Assembly: GCF_027579695.1 (NCBI RefSeq)
Contig: NC_083579.1
Coordinates: 71,172,871 to 71,236,870, forward strand
Direction: 5' to 3'
Length of the DNA stretch: 64,000 nucleotides
From: Neoarius graeffei
Taxonomy: Eukaryota > Chordata > Actinopteri > Siluriformes > Ariidae
The notes under the pieces were generated by a model. It ran no database searches and was not told the DNA's origin. It saw only the letters and a list, made by a program, of their open reading frames with translations. Each line of letters begins with the position of its first letter. Position 1 is the first letter of the stretch. Positions 10,674 through 21,781 of this stretch are shown here, piece by piece. Position numbers and translations under genes: made by a program.

Positions 10674-11161
10674 ATTACAGCATCATGGCTGTGTAGAAGA
10701 AGGGTCCGGGTACTGAACCGGCCAGCCTGCAGTCCAGATCTTTCACCCATAGAAAACATTTGGCGCATCATAAAATGGAAGATATGACAAAAAAGACCTA
10801 AGACAGTTGAGCAACTATAATCCTACATTAGACAAGAATGGGTTAACATTCCTATCCCTAAACTTGAGCAACTTGTCTCCTCAGTCCTCAGACGTTTACA
10901 GACTGTTGTAAAGAGAAAAGGGGATGTCTCACAGTGGTAAACATGGCCTTGTCCCAACTTTTTTGAGATGTGTTGTTGTCATGAAATTTAAAAATCACCT
11001 AATTTTTCTCTTTAAATGATACATTTTCTCAGTTTAAACATTTGATATGTCATCTATGTTCTATTCTGAATAAAATATGGAATTTTGAAACTTCCACATC
11101 ATTGCATTCCATTTTTATTTACAATTTGTACTTTGTCCCAACTTTTTTGGAATCGGGGTTG
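10674..11161 (+). pseudogene. Tc1 element 3' fragment (family of 23908-27175)
   Basis: It contains the end of a Tc1 transposase frame (…[15 protein letters not shown], degenerate) and then the terminal repeat, ending GGAATCGGGGTTG followed by TA at 11162-11163. The 3' half matches the element at 23908-27175. It preserves the natural C-terminus of that transposase, which is lost in the larger copy. The 5' half is missing, replaced by the hAT fragment. Confidence 0.8.
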
Positions 11162-11657
11162 TACAAGCCTGCTCACCACTCCACCATTTCAAACCTTGAA
11201 AACATAACGTGAGAAAACAAGCATTTCTACATCTTTTAAGCATCTATATAAACTCTGTATGAATCATTTTTATGTAAATGTATGAATCATTATGAATGTT
11301 TGTGTGAAGAATTTGCATACACCTTGACAAGAAGAACTATAGCACTATAAGAACTCGAGTCCGAATCCTGGACTCAAGTACTACAAGCCTGATGAACAGT
11401 TGAGAACTTCAACAAAATAGACTGCATGCCAAAGTTATAATGAATTTCCTAGTTACACTTTTTGTGTGTGTAGGACACACAAATAGAAGCGGGTTATTAT
11501 AATCATGCTATCTGTCATCATTCAAATGAGGATGGGTTCCCTTTTGAGTCTGGTTCCTCTCAAGGTTTCTTCCTCATGTTGTCTCAGGGAGTTTTCCCTT
11601 GCCACCATCACCTCAGGCTTTCTCATTAGGGATAAATTGATTAACTCATATGTTTAA

Positions 11658-12788
11658 AGTGCATATCACGGGTAAATTCAGGAGCAAGATTAATGTAATT
11701 CTCCTATTTTGTATTAAACTTTAGTCAAATATCTGTCAAATTTTGCATTTTGTGCAATTTTTTTTTTACCTTGCGCAATACCAGAAAAATTCAGTTGAAA
11801 TCAAGCCATTTGAGGCGAATTGGTCCGCCTCTGAAAAAACTTGCCATTTGGATTTCCCAGCAAACATTGATTTTCGTGACGTCGCGTGCGGGACGCCTCC
11901 TTCTGAATCCTACATCAGCGCTGGTTTGTTTATAAGAAAACGACCTGGTGGTTTTCTGCAAATTTCTTTACCGTTATCACGTAATTATTAAAATGGCTAA
12001 CAGATGTATCGTAGGAGGGTGTAGCAACACCAATCTTGATGGGATTAGTACTCATCGTTTTCCAAAAGACCGGACAATGAGAGAGAAATGGGAGCGCTTC
12101 GTGCGAGGCACCCAGAAAAAAATTGGCTACATGCTACAGACGACAGCGTTATTTGCGGTGCTCACTTCATAAAGCCTGACGACTTTGAGAACTATTTGCA
12201 GTGGGAAATGGACTTTGTGAGGCAACTTGATCTGAAAAAAGACGCAGTTCCATCTGTCAGAATGCCCAAAGCAACACCATCTCCATCTGTGTCAGCGTCA
12301 CCAAAGGAGCCAGCCGTGTTCGTCTTCCCTGACAGAAGGCGAAGTGCCGCATCCACTGAGGCCCTCGAAGCCGAGGACCAAGCAGAGCCGAGAAAAAGAC
12401 CAAGAAAATCGGTGATTCACAAGTTGACTGTTGCCAGGGTAAGAAATAATTCTGACATCTCATTATATTCTTCATCCAAATGTGAAGTAACATTGCGCTC
12501 AGGTGACAATTCCATATTTCAATGCAAAATCGCTAGCTGCTAAACTTGGTCTACACAGGCTGTGTGCTGAAACAGTACAAGCTCTCGCAGCCTGCTGGCG
12601 CTTCCGCAGGTAACGTCACGAATCTGGCTCCAGACTCCCTTTGGATTTTTCCAGACGCATTTTGTTATTTTATTTTTTTTCTGCTGTAGACAGACGGCCT
12701 TGTGCAAAATTACCCTTCTGGATGAGTGTGTAAAGGGACATACTTTCAGATATTTAAAAAAAATGAAATTGGTCCAGGATATGCACTT
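11658..12788 (+). mobile_element. TTAA-target THAP element (Kolobok-like), copy 1
   Basis: The termini are AGTGCATATCACGGG (left) and GGTCCAGGATATGCACT (right), each next to TTAA (11654-11657; 12789-12792 with one extra T). TTAA targets and a THAP-finger gene are features of the Kolobok superfamily. Related copies are at 41587-42448, 44503-44792 and 52636-53177; all preserved ends adjoin TTAA. No transposase domain remains, only the first exon and the two ends. Confidence 0.75.
11993..12438 (+). pseudogene. THAP zinc-finger exon, frameshifted (copy 1)
   Basis: The frame from ATG 11993 reads MANRCIVGGCSN...HRFPKDRTMREKWERFVRG, with the first two THAP cysteines. It then shifts at an A-run near 12115. 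In the next frame it continues ENW-type ...HATDDSVICGAHF, with the C-x-x-H pair, then a linker rich in Pro and Ser, a basic RKRPRKSV segment and a good donor CAGG|GTAAGA at 12438/12439. C2CH spacing fits THAP domains, which bind DNA at transposon ends. One frameshift blocks the protein. This copy keeps about 240 bp that copies 2 and 4 lack. Confidence 0.75.
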
Positions 12789-13133
12789 TTAAATCAATAT
12801 TTTTCCGTAAAGCTGCTTTGCGACAATGTCTATTGTTAAAGGTCCCATGGCATGGTGGTTTGTTGATGCTTTAAACGGGCTCGTGGAGGCTTCCGGATGT
12901 TATATCTGCAGCCTTTCTCGAAATGAACCCTCGGCACGTAAATATAGCCTCCTGGGAGAAAGCCCCATTTCAGCGCTTTTCCCAGTGCGTCGTTTTGCTA
13001 ATGAGAAGCAGGAGGCGGGGAAGGGTAGAGGGTGGGGGCGGGCCATGGGGGGAGGGGGAAGGGCTTGACCAAGCTGTGCACACACATATGTAGTAAAAGT
13101 TCATTATGTCTACCTATTGAAACTATTTAAAAT

Positions 13134-13423
13134 CGTTTTTTAAGACAAGGATTTTTTAAGATGTTACCTTGACAGTTTCAGCGATAAACTTCCACCTTCT
13201 TCAAACAGTCACCAGATGTCGAGTGGTGACGTGCCTTATCAGCTGATGTTACGCTACGGCGTAACTACCTGTCAAATTGGGCGGGACGTTCACGCCTCCG
13301 TAGCGTAACATCAGCTGATAAGGCACGTCACCACTCGACATCTGGTGACTGTTTGAAGAAGGTGGAAGTTTATCGCTGAAACTGTCAAGGTAACATCTTA
13401 AAAAATCCTTGTCTTAAAAAACG
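13134..13423. repeat. Near-perfect palindrome, 126-bp arms
   Basis: The left arm 13134-13259 and right arm 13298-13423 are almost exact complements, around a 38-bp loop. The arms include CAGCTGATGTTACGC and its mirror. This is the second TIR element of the window with a long internal palindrome beside a first exon. Confidence 0.9.
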
Positions 13424-13883
13424 AATTTAAAGAATATGTGCACACACATACTCGCTGCTATCAGCGCCTGTAGCCACGCTGCTAAGACAAAACCCCGTTC
13501 TCCCTCGGACTCCTTTCGTAAACTCAACGTGACACAGAGAACAGAGAGTGAGAGTGTTCGGAGTGGTAGTTTACGAACGTATAATACCCTAGGCTTGAAC
13601 ACGCACTCCATAACCAAAGAGGATAGAAGCAGCAACTACAGCAACATATCGCTTATCCAACAGAAGACATGCGTTGCGGAGCAATAGTCAAACATAAGCT
13701 CATAAGTTACAGTCAATTTCCAGACTAAACTCAGTTTAACAGAGCATGCTGCATGCTCTTTAGTTTTGTAGCGCAGATTACCTGGCTAACTGCAGGAAGC
13801 GGTTAGCTGCACAGCTAATGTAGCCATTGCTAGGCTAACGCACCGATTTTAAAACACGGCAAAACGACCAGTTATACACTTAC

Positions 13884-14183
13884 TTGTTCGGTGTTTGTTG
13901 TTGATGCGGCAGGGATGCTTGGTACGGACCCAGGCTTCAGTGACAGTTGATGTGCAAAACCTGCCCTGTACTGTCCCAAGTTGTGGAAACATTCATCAGT
14001 AAAATGTTTCCGACAAACATACACCGTCTTAGGTAGACTCGACGGCGTATTATTGAAGTAAATAAAATTAAGCCACTGCGTCTTCAGGGGCTCTCCCGTC
14101 GGCAGTAAAAACAGACTCTTTTCTGTGTTGTCACATCCATGTACAGTGCAATTTCCATGTTTCGCTCGCTTAGGTGATGCCAT
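13884..14183 (-). CDS. THAP zinc-finger first exon, intact
   Basis: It is 100 codons from ATG (14183) to a donor (GAACAA|GTAAGTG) at 13884. THAP features in order are: C-x4-C (NCTVHGCDN), a Trp in the QWLNFIYFN helix, the CRKHF C-x-x-H pair, then ECF and a PGSVPS motif close to the AVPTIF-like end of THAP domains. Such fingers are sequence-specific DNA binders. Being a full finger without a catalytic domain, it could in principle compete for transposon ends; that is inference. No downstream exon was found inside the element. Confidence 0.75.
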
Positions 14184-14832
14184 GTTGTTGTGTCCTCTAT
14201 GGTCTCCTCACTACAACTGGGCGGGGCAATCCATACAGTGGGTGGGAATCCAGAGGGGGGGGCGTGGGGATCATCTCCCTTGCTGACGTAGTAAAGGGAA
14301 GAGCTTATCAACGCGCCGTTTTGACGCGCCATTCTCAAATGTTGGGCATAGTTTGGTTTACACATTATGAAATTTCTAGCCACTGGGGTGACTTAAGAAG
14401 GTCAGAGGAACTCATTTTAACGTTAAAAAACCTCAGAAAGTGAAAATTTCATGCCATGGGACCTTTAAAACTGCTATACAAATACATTGATTTGATTTGC
14501 CCTTGTTGTAGAATTTGTATCATAACCCAGTTGTAAAATTGTTTATCTATTCAGAACTAGGGACGAACTCTGCATGGTTGGTGTGTTTCTTTGTATTTTT
14601 GTACTTGGTTATATCGGGCAAAAGTGAGTTACTCGAGTCCTCTAGTCGAGTAAAAATCAGAACTCGTGCACATTTCATTTTTGGCCAAGCTCACTCTTTT
14701 GAGACACTTCTATTAAGAGTGACTGCCATGGAAGCGTGGAGATCTATTCGTTTAACAGAACCCATAGTCAAGACAGACAGAGTGACAGAAAGACGTTAAG
14801 AATAGGAGAGAAGGACAGAGAGATTGGCTTAC

Positions 14833-14965
14833 TCTTGTTATAACACGTGGTCAGCACTCCTCTGTCAGCAGGGCTGGCGCCGATGTGCCATATCTCACCA
14901 GCATGATGCAGAAGCACATTCTTATTAATGATATTGTTCTCATCATCAAAGTCAATGATGTGGAT
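14833..14965 (-). CDS. EIPR1: EIPR1 (TSSC1) coding exon 3
   Basis: EIPR1 is a WD40-repeat protein that binds the EARP/GARP vesicle-tethering complexes and is needed for dense-core vesicle cargo sorting and endosomal recycling. The exon reads [26 protein letters not shown] and [14 protein letters not shown], which matches the N-terminal part of vertebrate EIPR1 nearly residue for residue, from memory. The acceptor is CTTTCTTCTGCCTGGCAG| and the donor AACAAGA|GTAAGCC. It is 133 bp, enters in phase 0 and leaves in phase 1. Exon 2 (37942-38025) ends with the codons for DNQ, so the join matches the known protein. The 23-kb intron upstream is filled with repeats, and a Tc1 copy begins only 48 bp before the acceptor. 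The rest of the gene is beyond the left edge. Confidence 0.92.
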
Positions 14966-15013
14966 CTGCCAGGCAGAAGAAAGGCAAATAGGAATAAGAA
15001 CAAAGCTCATGTA

Positions 15014-16628
15014 CAGTCGGAGGAAAATGTTTGTACACCCTTTGGAATTTTTTACATTTCTGCCTAAATTGGTCATAAAACATCGCCTGAACTCTCCAGC
15101 AATCTTAAGAATGAACAAACAGTGTCTGCTTGAACTAAAACCACTCAAACAATTACATGTTATCATATTTTTATTGGCCATAAGATGGAAATATTGACAG
15201 GATAGGGAGGCATAAGTAAGTACACCCTTAGCTAAGGCTCATCCAAGAGCTAATTAGACTAATTAGATGATTAAACAATTTGACTCAGGTGTGAGCCAAC
15301 CTGATGTCCAATCACTGAGGTGTGTCGTAAGCTACCCACCCCACTGGAAAACCAGTTAAAAGGTGTGTTTTGATGAGAGGCATGTTCTGTGCATCATGCC
15401 TCGCTGTCTGAAGACTTAAGACACAAAATAATTGATTTGTATAAAACTAAAAAGGGTTACAAAACCATCTCTAAGACCCTTGGTGTTCATGTGTCTGCAA
15501 TTAGAAAAATTGTGTATAAATGGAGACAATTTGGAACGGTTGTTACTCTGCCAAGGAGTGGCCGCCCTGCGAAGATCACTCCAAAGGCACTGCGAGTCAT
15601 CATCAATGATGTAAAAAAGAATCCAAGAGTGTCCGCTGAAGACTTGAGGAAATCACTGAAACATGCAGACATCTCTGTGGACACATCTACTATAAGAAAG
15701 ACACTGAACAAGAATGGGATTCATGGGAGAAGGCCACGGAGGAAGCCATTGCTGTCCAGAAAGAACATTTCTGCTCACTTGGAGTTCGCGAAAAAGCATT
15801 TGGATGCTCCTCAGTGCCACTGGAAAAACATATTGTGGTCTGATGAAACCAAAGTTGAATTGTTTGGGGGGAACACACCACATCATGTGTGGAGGAAAGT
15901 CGGTACAGCACACCATCAGCAAAACCTCATCCCCACCGTCAAGTATGGCGGCGGTAGCATCATGGTGTGGGGGTGCTTTGCTGCCTCTGGGCCTGGACAA
16001 CTGGCTATAATCAATGGGAAAATGAATTCTCAAGTATATCAAGATATTTTGCAGAAAAACCTGAGGCAATCTGTCAAAAAGTTGAAACTCAAGAGAGGAT
16101 GGGTTCTGCAACAGGACAATGACCCTAAACACAGAAGCAGGTCGACATTAGAATGGTTTCAGAAGAACAAAATTCACATTCTGGAATGGCCCAGTCAAAG
16201 CCCCGACCTCAATCCAACTGAGATGTTGTGGCATGACCTCAAGAAAGCCATCCATTCCAGGCATCCCAGGAATCTTGCTGAATTGCAACAGTTTTGCAAA
16301 GAGGAATGGTGCAAGATTTCTCCTGATCGTTGTGCCCGTCTAGTCTGCAACTACAGGAAACGTCTGGTTGAAGTTATTGCAGCCAGAGGAGGGTCAACCA
16401 GCTACTAAATCAAAGGGTGTACTTACTTATGCCTCCCTATCCTGTGAATAATTCCATCTTATGGCCAATAAAAATATGATAAAACGCAAATGTTTGGGTG
16501 GTTTTAGTTCAAGCAGACACTGTTTGTTCATTCTTAAGATTGCTGGAGAGTTCAGATGATGTTTTATGACCAGTTTAGGCAGAAATGTAAAAAATTCCAA
16601 AGGATGTACAAACATTTTCCTCTGACTG
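15014..16628 (+). mobile_element. Tc1-like transposon A, nearly complete
   Basis: It is 1615 bp with TIRs of about 220 bp (CAGTCGGAGGAAAATG left, complement of CAGTCAGAGGAAAATG right), flanked by TA at 15012-15013 and 16629-16630. The two TIRs differ at only a few sites over their outer 70 bp. It lies in EIPR1 intron 2, close to the exon 3 acceptor. Confidence 0.92.
15389..16408 (+). pseudogene. Tc1 transposase A, full frame but start codon lost
   Basis: It encodes a 339-codon DD34E transposase frame without internal stops. The order is: paired-like HTH (SEDLRHKIIDLYKT... SAIRKIVYKW), GRPAKI linker, second HTH, then catalytic ILWSDETK, QQDNDPKH and NPTEMLW with 34 residues between the second D and the E. 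The frame opens with GTG at 15389; an in-frame TGA at 15374 leaves no upstream ATG. The ATG at 15396 is one base out of frame and hits a stop after seven codons, so a one-base loss just after the original start is likely. All catalytic residues remain. Confidence 0.85.
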
Positions 16629-16630
16629 TA

Positions 16631-17070
16631 AATATATAAAGAAAGAGAGAGAGAGAGAGATTTGCTTTAATATGACAGTAATTCAAAGCTTAAGCACAGA
16701 AGATATTTTGGATTTATCCTCCTCACACACACACCCGGATACTTATCTATTCAGCTTTTTCATTTCAACTTTTTTTTTTTTTTAAACGAGTTAGATTTTA
16801 GAAATGTTATGAAAGCCATAAGACATTTACACAGAGCATTACGGTTCTTTTTTATGACTTTTTTTTTTTTTAAATAATAAGCATTTCACCTATAGCCCTG
16901 CTTCGCAAAACCATTCTTCAGTGTCATTGCTCTATAAGATCATCTGAAACATCCTCGTACAAATGACTTCTGTTAGATCAGGGACACATGAAAACATGGA
17001 ACAGTTTTATTAAGGGTACTTAGAAATAAAATAATACAGTTATTAATACAACATGCTGTAATGATTACAC
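16631..17070. other. Intronic stretch without recognised feature
   Basis: EIPR1 intron 2. It has a short GA run right after the Tc1 element and T-runs near 16770 and 16860. No element ends or coding signal seen. Confidence 0.4.
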
Positions 17071-17074
17071 TTAA

Positions 17075-17876
17075 AGGTAGACTGCCTTTCAGATTTTTCA
17101 AGTGTAGGTCATAAAAAGGATTTTTCCCCAAGACCTAATTATTTTTGTTTAGTGGACCGAAAGCTACTGAATTTGAAATCACAGACTTCCAATTTTATTT
17201 CTTTTTTTTAATAGAACAATTAATGAACTTGGAGCCATGTGGCCCTAAATTCTCCGCTATTTTTTCCTGCTTCACCATGACCCAATACAAGATACTACGT
17301 CATGCATGACGTGGTGGGCTTTCCCCGTTCGTGCAAGGCATTGTGGGATACAAATTTGAAACAGGAGAGAAAAATGGAGGACGCGAGTGTGCGAATGAAA
17401 CATGAAAAACCGACTACAGTAACGGAAAGAAAGCGAGAAGAAAAGATGTTATGTTATATACGAAGGAAAGGAAACGCAGGCCCAAACTAATAAATATCGG
17501 CGCTCAGCGAGCACCTCGGTGTGATCAGCTGTTCGTTTAGCGACAGAATGATGGAACTGTCAGTGCACGCTCAAAGTTCAACCTGTAGATGGTAGTAATG
17601 CAAGACTGTGGATGCCAGCTGCTGTAAAACCCAAAAGAAGAAGAAGAAGGTAAACCTGCGCACGTGCACATGGACTTCCTCTGTCTGCTTGACTGCACGA
17701 AGCGAGTGATTTCATGCACATTATTTGCTTTAATCCCCTCAAATTAAATAACTTCCCAGCTATAGAATGGTCTGATATTTTATGAGGTATTACAGAGATA
17801 AACATGTATCACAATGACCAAATTTCAGACGGAACTAAATTTCACAGATTTTATGAAATTGAAAGGCCGTCTAGCT
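17075..17876. mobile_element. TTAA-target MITE family 3, copy 1
   Basis: The ends AGGTAGACTGCCTTTC and GAAAGGCCGTCTAGCT are inverted and flanked by TTAA (17071-17074, 17877-17880). A second copy lies at 30487-31293. A short open segment (about 17374-17490 here, ATGGAGGACGCGAGTG) is similar in both copies but carries indels between them; the product is not recognised. Confidence 0.7.
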
Positions 17877-18034
17877 TTAAGCTTGGGTTTTAATAATGAG
17901 TGAAAACGCACCTGGACAGGTGAAGACTGAAAAAAAAGACCAGGTGATTGATTTTTTTCTTGTCTTTGACTGCCTAGTTTGGGTCAATTTGTGCCCATGA
18001 CAGCGTTAGATTCCTGTTCTTCTCTCACACTAGT

Positions 18035-18560
18035 GGAACCTTCTGCTCTTGTAGCCCAATCCACCTCACAGTTTGATATTTTGTGCCTGCTGAGATGCTT
18101 TTCAGCAGACCACGGTTGTAAAGAGTGATTATTTGAGTTTTTGAAACTTCCTGTCAACTCAAACCAATCTGGCCATTTTCCCCCCTTCCTTTCTTATCAA
18201 CAACATGTTTCCATCCACAGAACTGTCAGGGTTGGGTTTGGTTTTTTCCTTTTTTTTTCTTTTCGCACCATCCTGTATAAACTCTAGAGACTGTCGTGTG
18301 TGAAATTACCGGGAGATCAGCAGTTTATAAAATAGTCGAACCAGCCCATCTGGTACCAGATGGACAATCATGTCACGGTTAAAGTCACAAAGATCACATT
18401 TTTTCTCCATTCGGATGTTTGATGTGAAAATTAATTGAAGCTCTTGGCCTGTATCTGCATGATTTAATGCACTGTGGTGCGGCCACATGATTGGCTGATT
18501 AGATAACTGAATAAAACAGCGGGTGTACTGGTGTTCCTAACAAAGTTGAAGGTGAGTGTA
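18035..18560. repeat. Old LINE-like conserved repeat
   Basis: The sequence around GTATAAACTCTAGAGACTG, AGGAGATCAGCAGTTT-like, GATTGGCTGATTAGATAACTG and the end GGTGAGTGTA matches, from memory, a widespread fish repeat with an L2-like 3' end. No frame is open across it. Confidence 0.45.
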
Positions 18561-18616
18561 TAGAATTTAATCATTTATTTAATGTCTACAAGAATAACTT
18601 AACAAGAGAAGGAGAG

Positions 18617-18648
<32 letters not shown>
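18617..18648. repeat. (TAA)n microsatellite
   Basis: About 32 bp of TAA directly before SINE copy B; similar AATAATAAT sequence follows the SINE, consistent with insertion into the repeat. Confidence 0.9.
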
Positions 18649-18649
<1 letters not shown>

Positions 18650-19023
18650 GGGCGGCACGGTGGTGTAGTGGTTAGCGCTGTCGCCTCACAGCAAGAAGGT
18701 CCTGGGTTCGAGCCCCGGGGCCGGCGAGGGCCTTTCTGTGCGGAGTTTGCATGTTCTCCCCGTGTCCGCGTGGGTTTCCTCCGGGTGCTCCGGTTTCCCC
18801 CACAGTCCAAAGACATGCAGGTTAGGTTAACTGGTGGCTCTAAATTGACCGTAGGTGTGAATGCGAGTGTGAATGGTTGTCTGTGTCTATGTGTCAGCCC
18901 TGTGATGACCTGGCGACTTGTCCAGGGTGTACCCCGCCTTTCGCCCGTAGTCAGCTGGGATAGGCTCCAGCTTGCCTGCGACCCTGTAGAAGGATAAAGC
19001 GGCTAGAGATGATGAGATGAGAT
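18649..19023 (+). mobile_element. tRNA-derived SINE, copy B
   Basis: Full length, with the same A-box and B-box head as copy A, and GATGAGATGAGATGA at the 3' end. It is inserted in a TAA microsatellite, so the exact duplication cannot be read. Confidence 0.9.
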
Positions 19024-19524
19024 GAATAATAATAATAAAAAATTTCTCTAATAAATTCTAACACAGTTTACAGATTATTTTAAAAAGTTATTTCTGCTAC
19101 AACATTAAATTACTGTTTCCAATCAGAATTTGTAATTTAAATAAATAAATAAATAAATAAATACCTGCATTATTTTAGAAGTGTATTGTGACGATTACTT
19201 TTTATCATGATTATTATATCATATTGCCCAGAACTAGTGATATGTGCATAATCATGAAATATGTACACATTATAGCATAGTTTATTCTTCAGAATTCTCA
19301 GCATTAATTAATTTCTGTTAGTGAAATAACTGATTCCACGTTTCACCCCAGCTGGTATGTAAAAATGATTCATAGCCAATAAATATCCAGAAATCAAACT
19401 TATAACACCGTGAGCATTGCTTATCAGTTTTGCGATTGTTATTCTGCACAAAGAGTAGAGTCTGCTGAAATGGCCAAGCACCAAACATGAGACAAATCAA
19501 GTAACACTGAAAACACTGGGTGGG
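19024..19524. other. Intronic stretch with (AAAT)n
   Basis: AT-rich DNA with an (AAAT)n run at 19136-19163. No element or exon recognised. Confidence 0.4.
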
Positions 19525-19575
19525 CAGCGTGTGTACTGTGTGTGTACTGGGTGGGCAGCGTGTGTACTGTGTGTG

Positions 19576-19610
<35 letters not shown>

Positions 19611-19863
19611 GGGTGGGTAGCGTGTGTACTGTGTGTGTACTGTGTGTGTGGGTAATGTGTGTAGTGCGTGTACTGTGTGTGTGTGGGTAGTGTGTTTACT
19701 GTGTGTGTGTACTGTGTGTGTGTGTGTACTGTGTGTGTGTGTGTGTGTGTACTGGGTGGGTAGCGTGTGTACTGTGTGTGTGGGTAATGTGTGTAGCGCG
19801 TGTACTGTGTGTGTGTGGGTAGTGTGTTTACTGTGTGTGTGTACTGGGTGTGTGGGTAGCGTG

Positions 19864-19896
<33 letters not shown>

Positions 19897-19998
19897 CTGT
19901 GTGTGTGTACTGGGTGGGTAGCGTGTGTACTGTGTGTGTGTATGTACTGTGTGTATGTGTGTGTGTGTACTGGGTGAGTAGCGTGTGTACTGTGTGTG

Positions 19999-20029
<31 letters not shown>

Positions 20030-20186
20030 CTGGGTGGGTAGCGTGTGTACTGTGTGTGTACTGGGTGGGTAGCGTGTGTACTGTGTGTGTGTGTGTGTGT
20101 GTGTACTGTGTGTGTGTACTGGGTGGGTAGCGTGTGTACTGTGTGTGTGTGTGTACTGGGTGGGTAGCGTGTGTACTGTGTGTGTG

Positions 20187-20225
<39 letters not shown>

Positions 20226-20444
20226 GGGTGGGTAGCGTGTGTACTGTGTGTGTGTACTGTGTGTGTGTGTGTACTGGGTGGGTAGCGTGTGTACTGTATG
20301 TGTGTACTGTGTGTGTGCACTGGGTGGGTAGCGTGTGTACTGTGTGTGTGTACTGTGTGTGTGCACTGTGTGTGTGTACTGGGTGGGTAGCGTGTGTACT
20401 GTGTGTGTGTACTGGGTGGGTAGCGTGTGTACTGTGTGTGTGTG

Positions 20445-20475
<31 letters not shown>

Positions 20476-20540
20476 CTGGGTGGGTAGCGTGTGTACTGTG
20501 TGTGTGTGTGTGTGTGTGTGTACTGGGTGGGTAGCGTGTG

Positions 20541-20579
<39 letters not shown>

Positions 20580-20671
20580 GGGTGGGTAGCGTGTGTACTG
20601 TGTGTGTGTGTGTGTGTGTGTACTGGTTGGGTAGCGTGTGTACTGTGTGTGTACTGGGTGGGTAGCGTGTG

Positions 20672-20710
<39 letters not shown>

Positions 20711-20726
20711 GGGTGGGTAGCGTGTG

Positions 20727-20779
<53 letters not shown>

Positions 20780-20886
20780 CTGGGTGGGTAGTGTGTGTAC
20801 TGTGTGTGTACTGTGTGTGTACTGGGTGGGTAGCGTGTGTACTGTGTGTGTGTGTGTGTGTGTGTGTACTGGGTGGGTAGCGTGTG

Positions 20887-20917
<31 letters not shown>

Positions 20918-20935
20918 CTGGGTGGGTAGCGTGTG

Positions 20936-20982
<47 letters not shown>

Positions 20983-21107
20983 GGTTGGGTAGCGTGTGTA
21001 CTGTGTGTGTACTGGGTGGGTAGCGTGTGTACTGTGTGTGTGTACTGTGTGTGTGTGTGTACTGTGTGTGTGTGTACTGGGTGGGGAGAGTGTGTACTGT
21101 GTGTGTG

Positions 21108-21149
<42 letters not shown>

Positions 21150-21277
21150 ACTGGTTGGGTAGCGTGTGTACTGTGTGTGTACTGGGTGGGTAGCGTGTGT
21201 ACTGTGTGTGTGTACTGTGTGTGTGTGTGTACTGTGTGTGTGTGTACTGGGTGGGGAGAGTGTGTACTGTGTGTGTG

Positions 21278-21315
<38 letters not shown>

Positions 21316-21430
21316 ACTGGTTGGGTAGCGTGTGTACTGTGTGTGTACTGGGTGGGTAGCGTGTGTACTGTGTGTGTGTACTGTGTGTGTGTGTGTGTAC
21401 TGGGTGGGTAGCGTGTGTACTGTGTGTGTG

Positions 21431-21461
<31 letters not shown>

Positions 21462-21742
21462 CTGGTTGGGTAGCGTGTGTACTGTGTGTGTACTGGGTGG
21501 GTAGCGTGTGTACTGTGTGTGTGTACTGTGTGTGTGTGTGTGTACTGGGTGGGTAGCGTGTGTACTGTGTGTGTGTACTGGGTGTGTGTGTGTACTGGGT
21601 GTGTGTGTGTACTGGGTGGGGAGAGTGTGTACTGTGTGTGTGTACTGTGTGTGTGTGTACTGGGTGGGTAGCGTGTGTACTGTGTGTGTGTACTGTGTGT
21701 GTGTGTGTGTACTGGGTGGGTAGCGTGTGTACTGTGTGTGTG

Positions 21743-21781
<39 letters not shown>

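Larger units (their letters stand above)
12840..14464 (-). mobile_element. Second TTAA-target element with THAP exon and palindrome
   Basis: The termini are a perfect inverted pair AGGTCCCATGGCATG (12840) and CATGCCATGGGACCT (ending 14464), flanked by TTAA on both sides (12836-12839, 14465-14468). It is 1625 bp with an intact minus-strand THAP exon and a 290-bp palindrome. The TIR differs from the AGTGCATATC family, so this is a separate family. Kolobok is favoured because of THAP plus TTAA; piggyBac also uses TTAA but lacks THAP. Confidence 0.75.
11420..14500 (+). repeat. LINE 3'-end fragment carrying two TTAA-target insertions
   Basis: The pieces 11505-11653, 12793-12835 and 14469-14500 join into a common fish LINE tail (AGGTTTCTTCCTCATG, then AAAGCTGCTTTGCGACAATG, then CTGCTATACAAATA). 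The two gaps are filled exactly by the elements at 11658-12788 and 12840-14464. A reversed fragment of the same tail occurs at 56455-56614 and 58121-58190. Confidence 0.65.
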
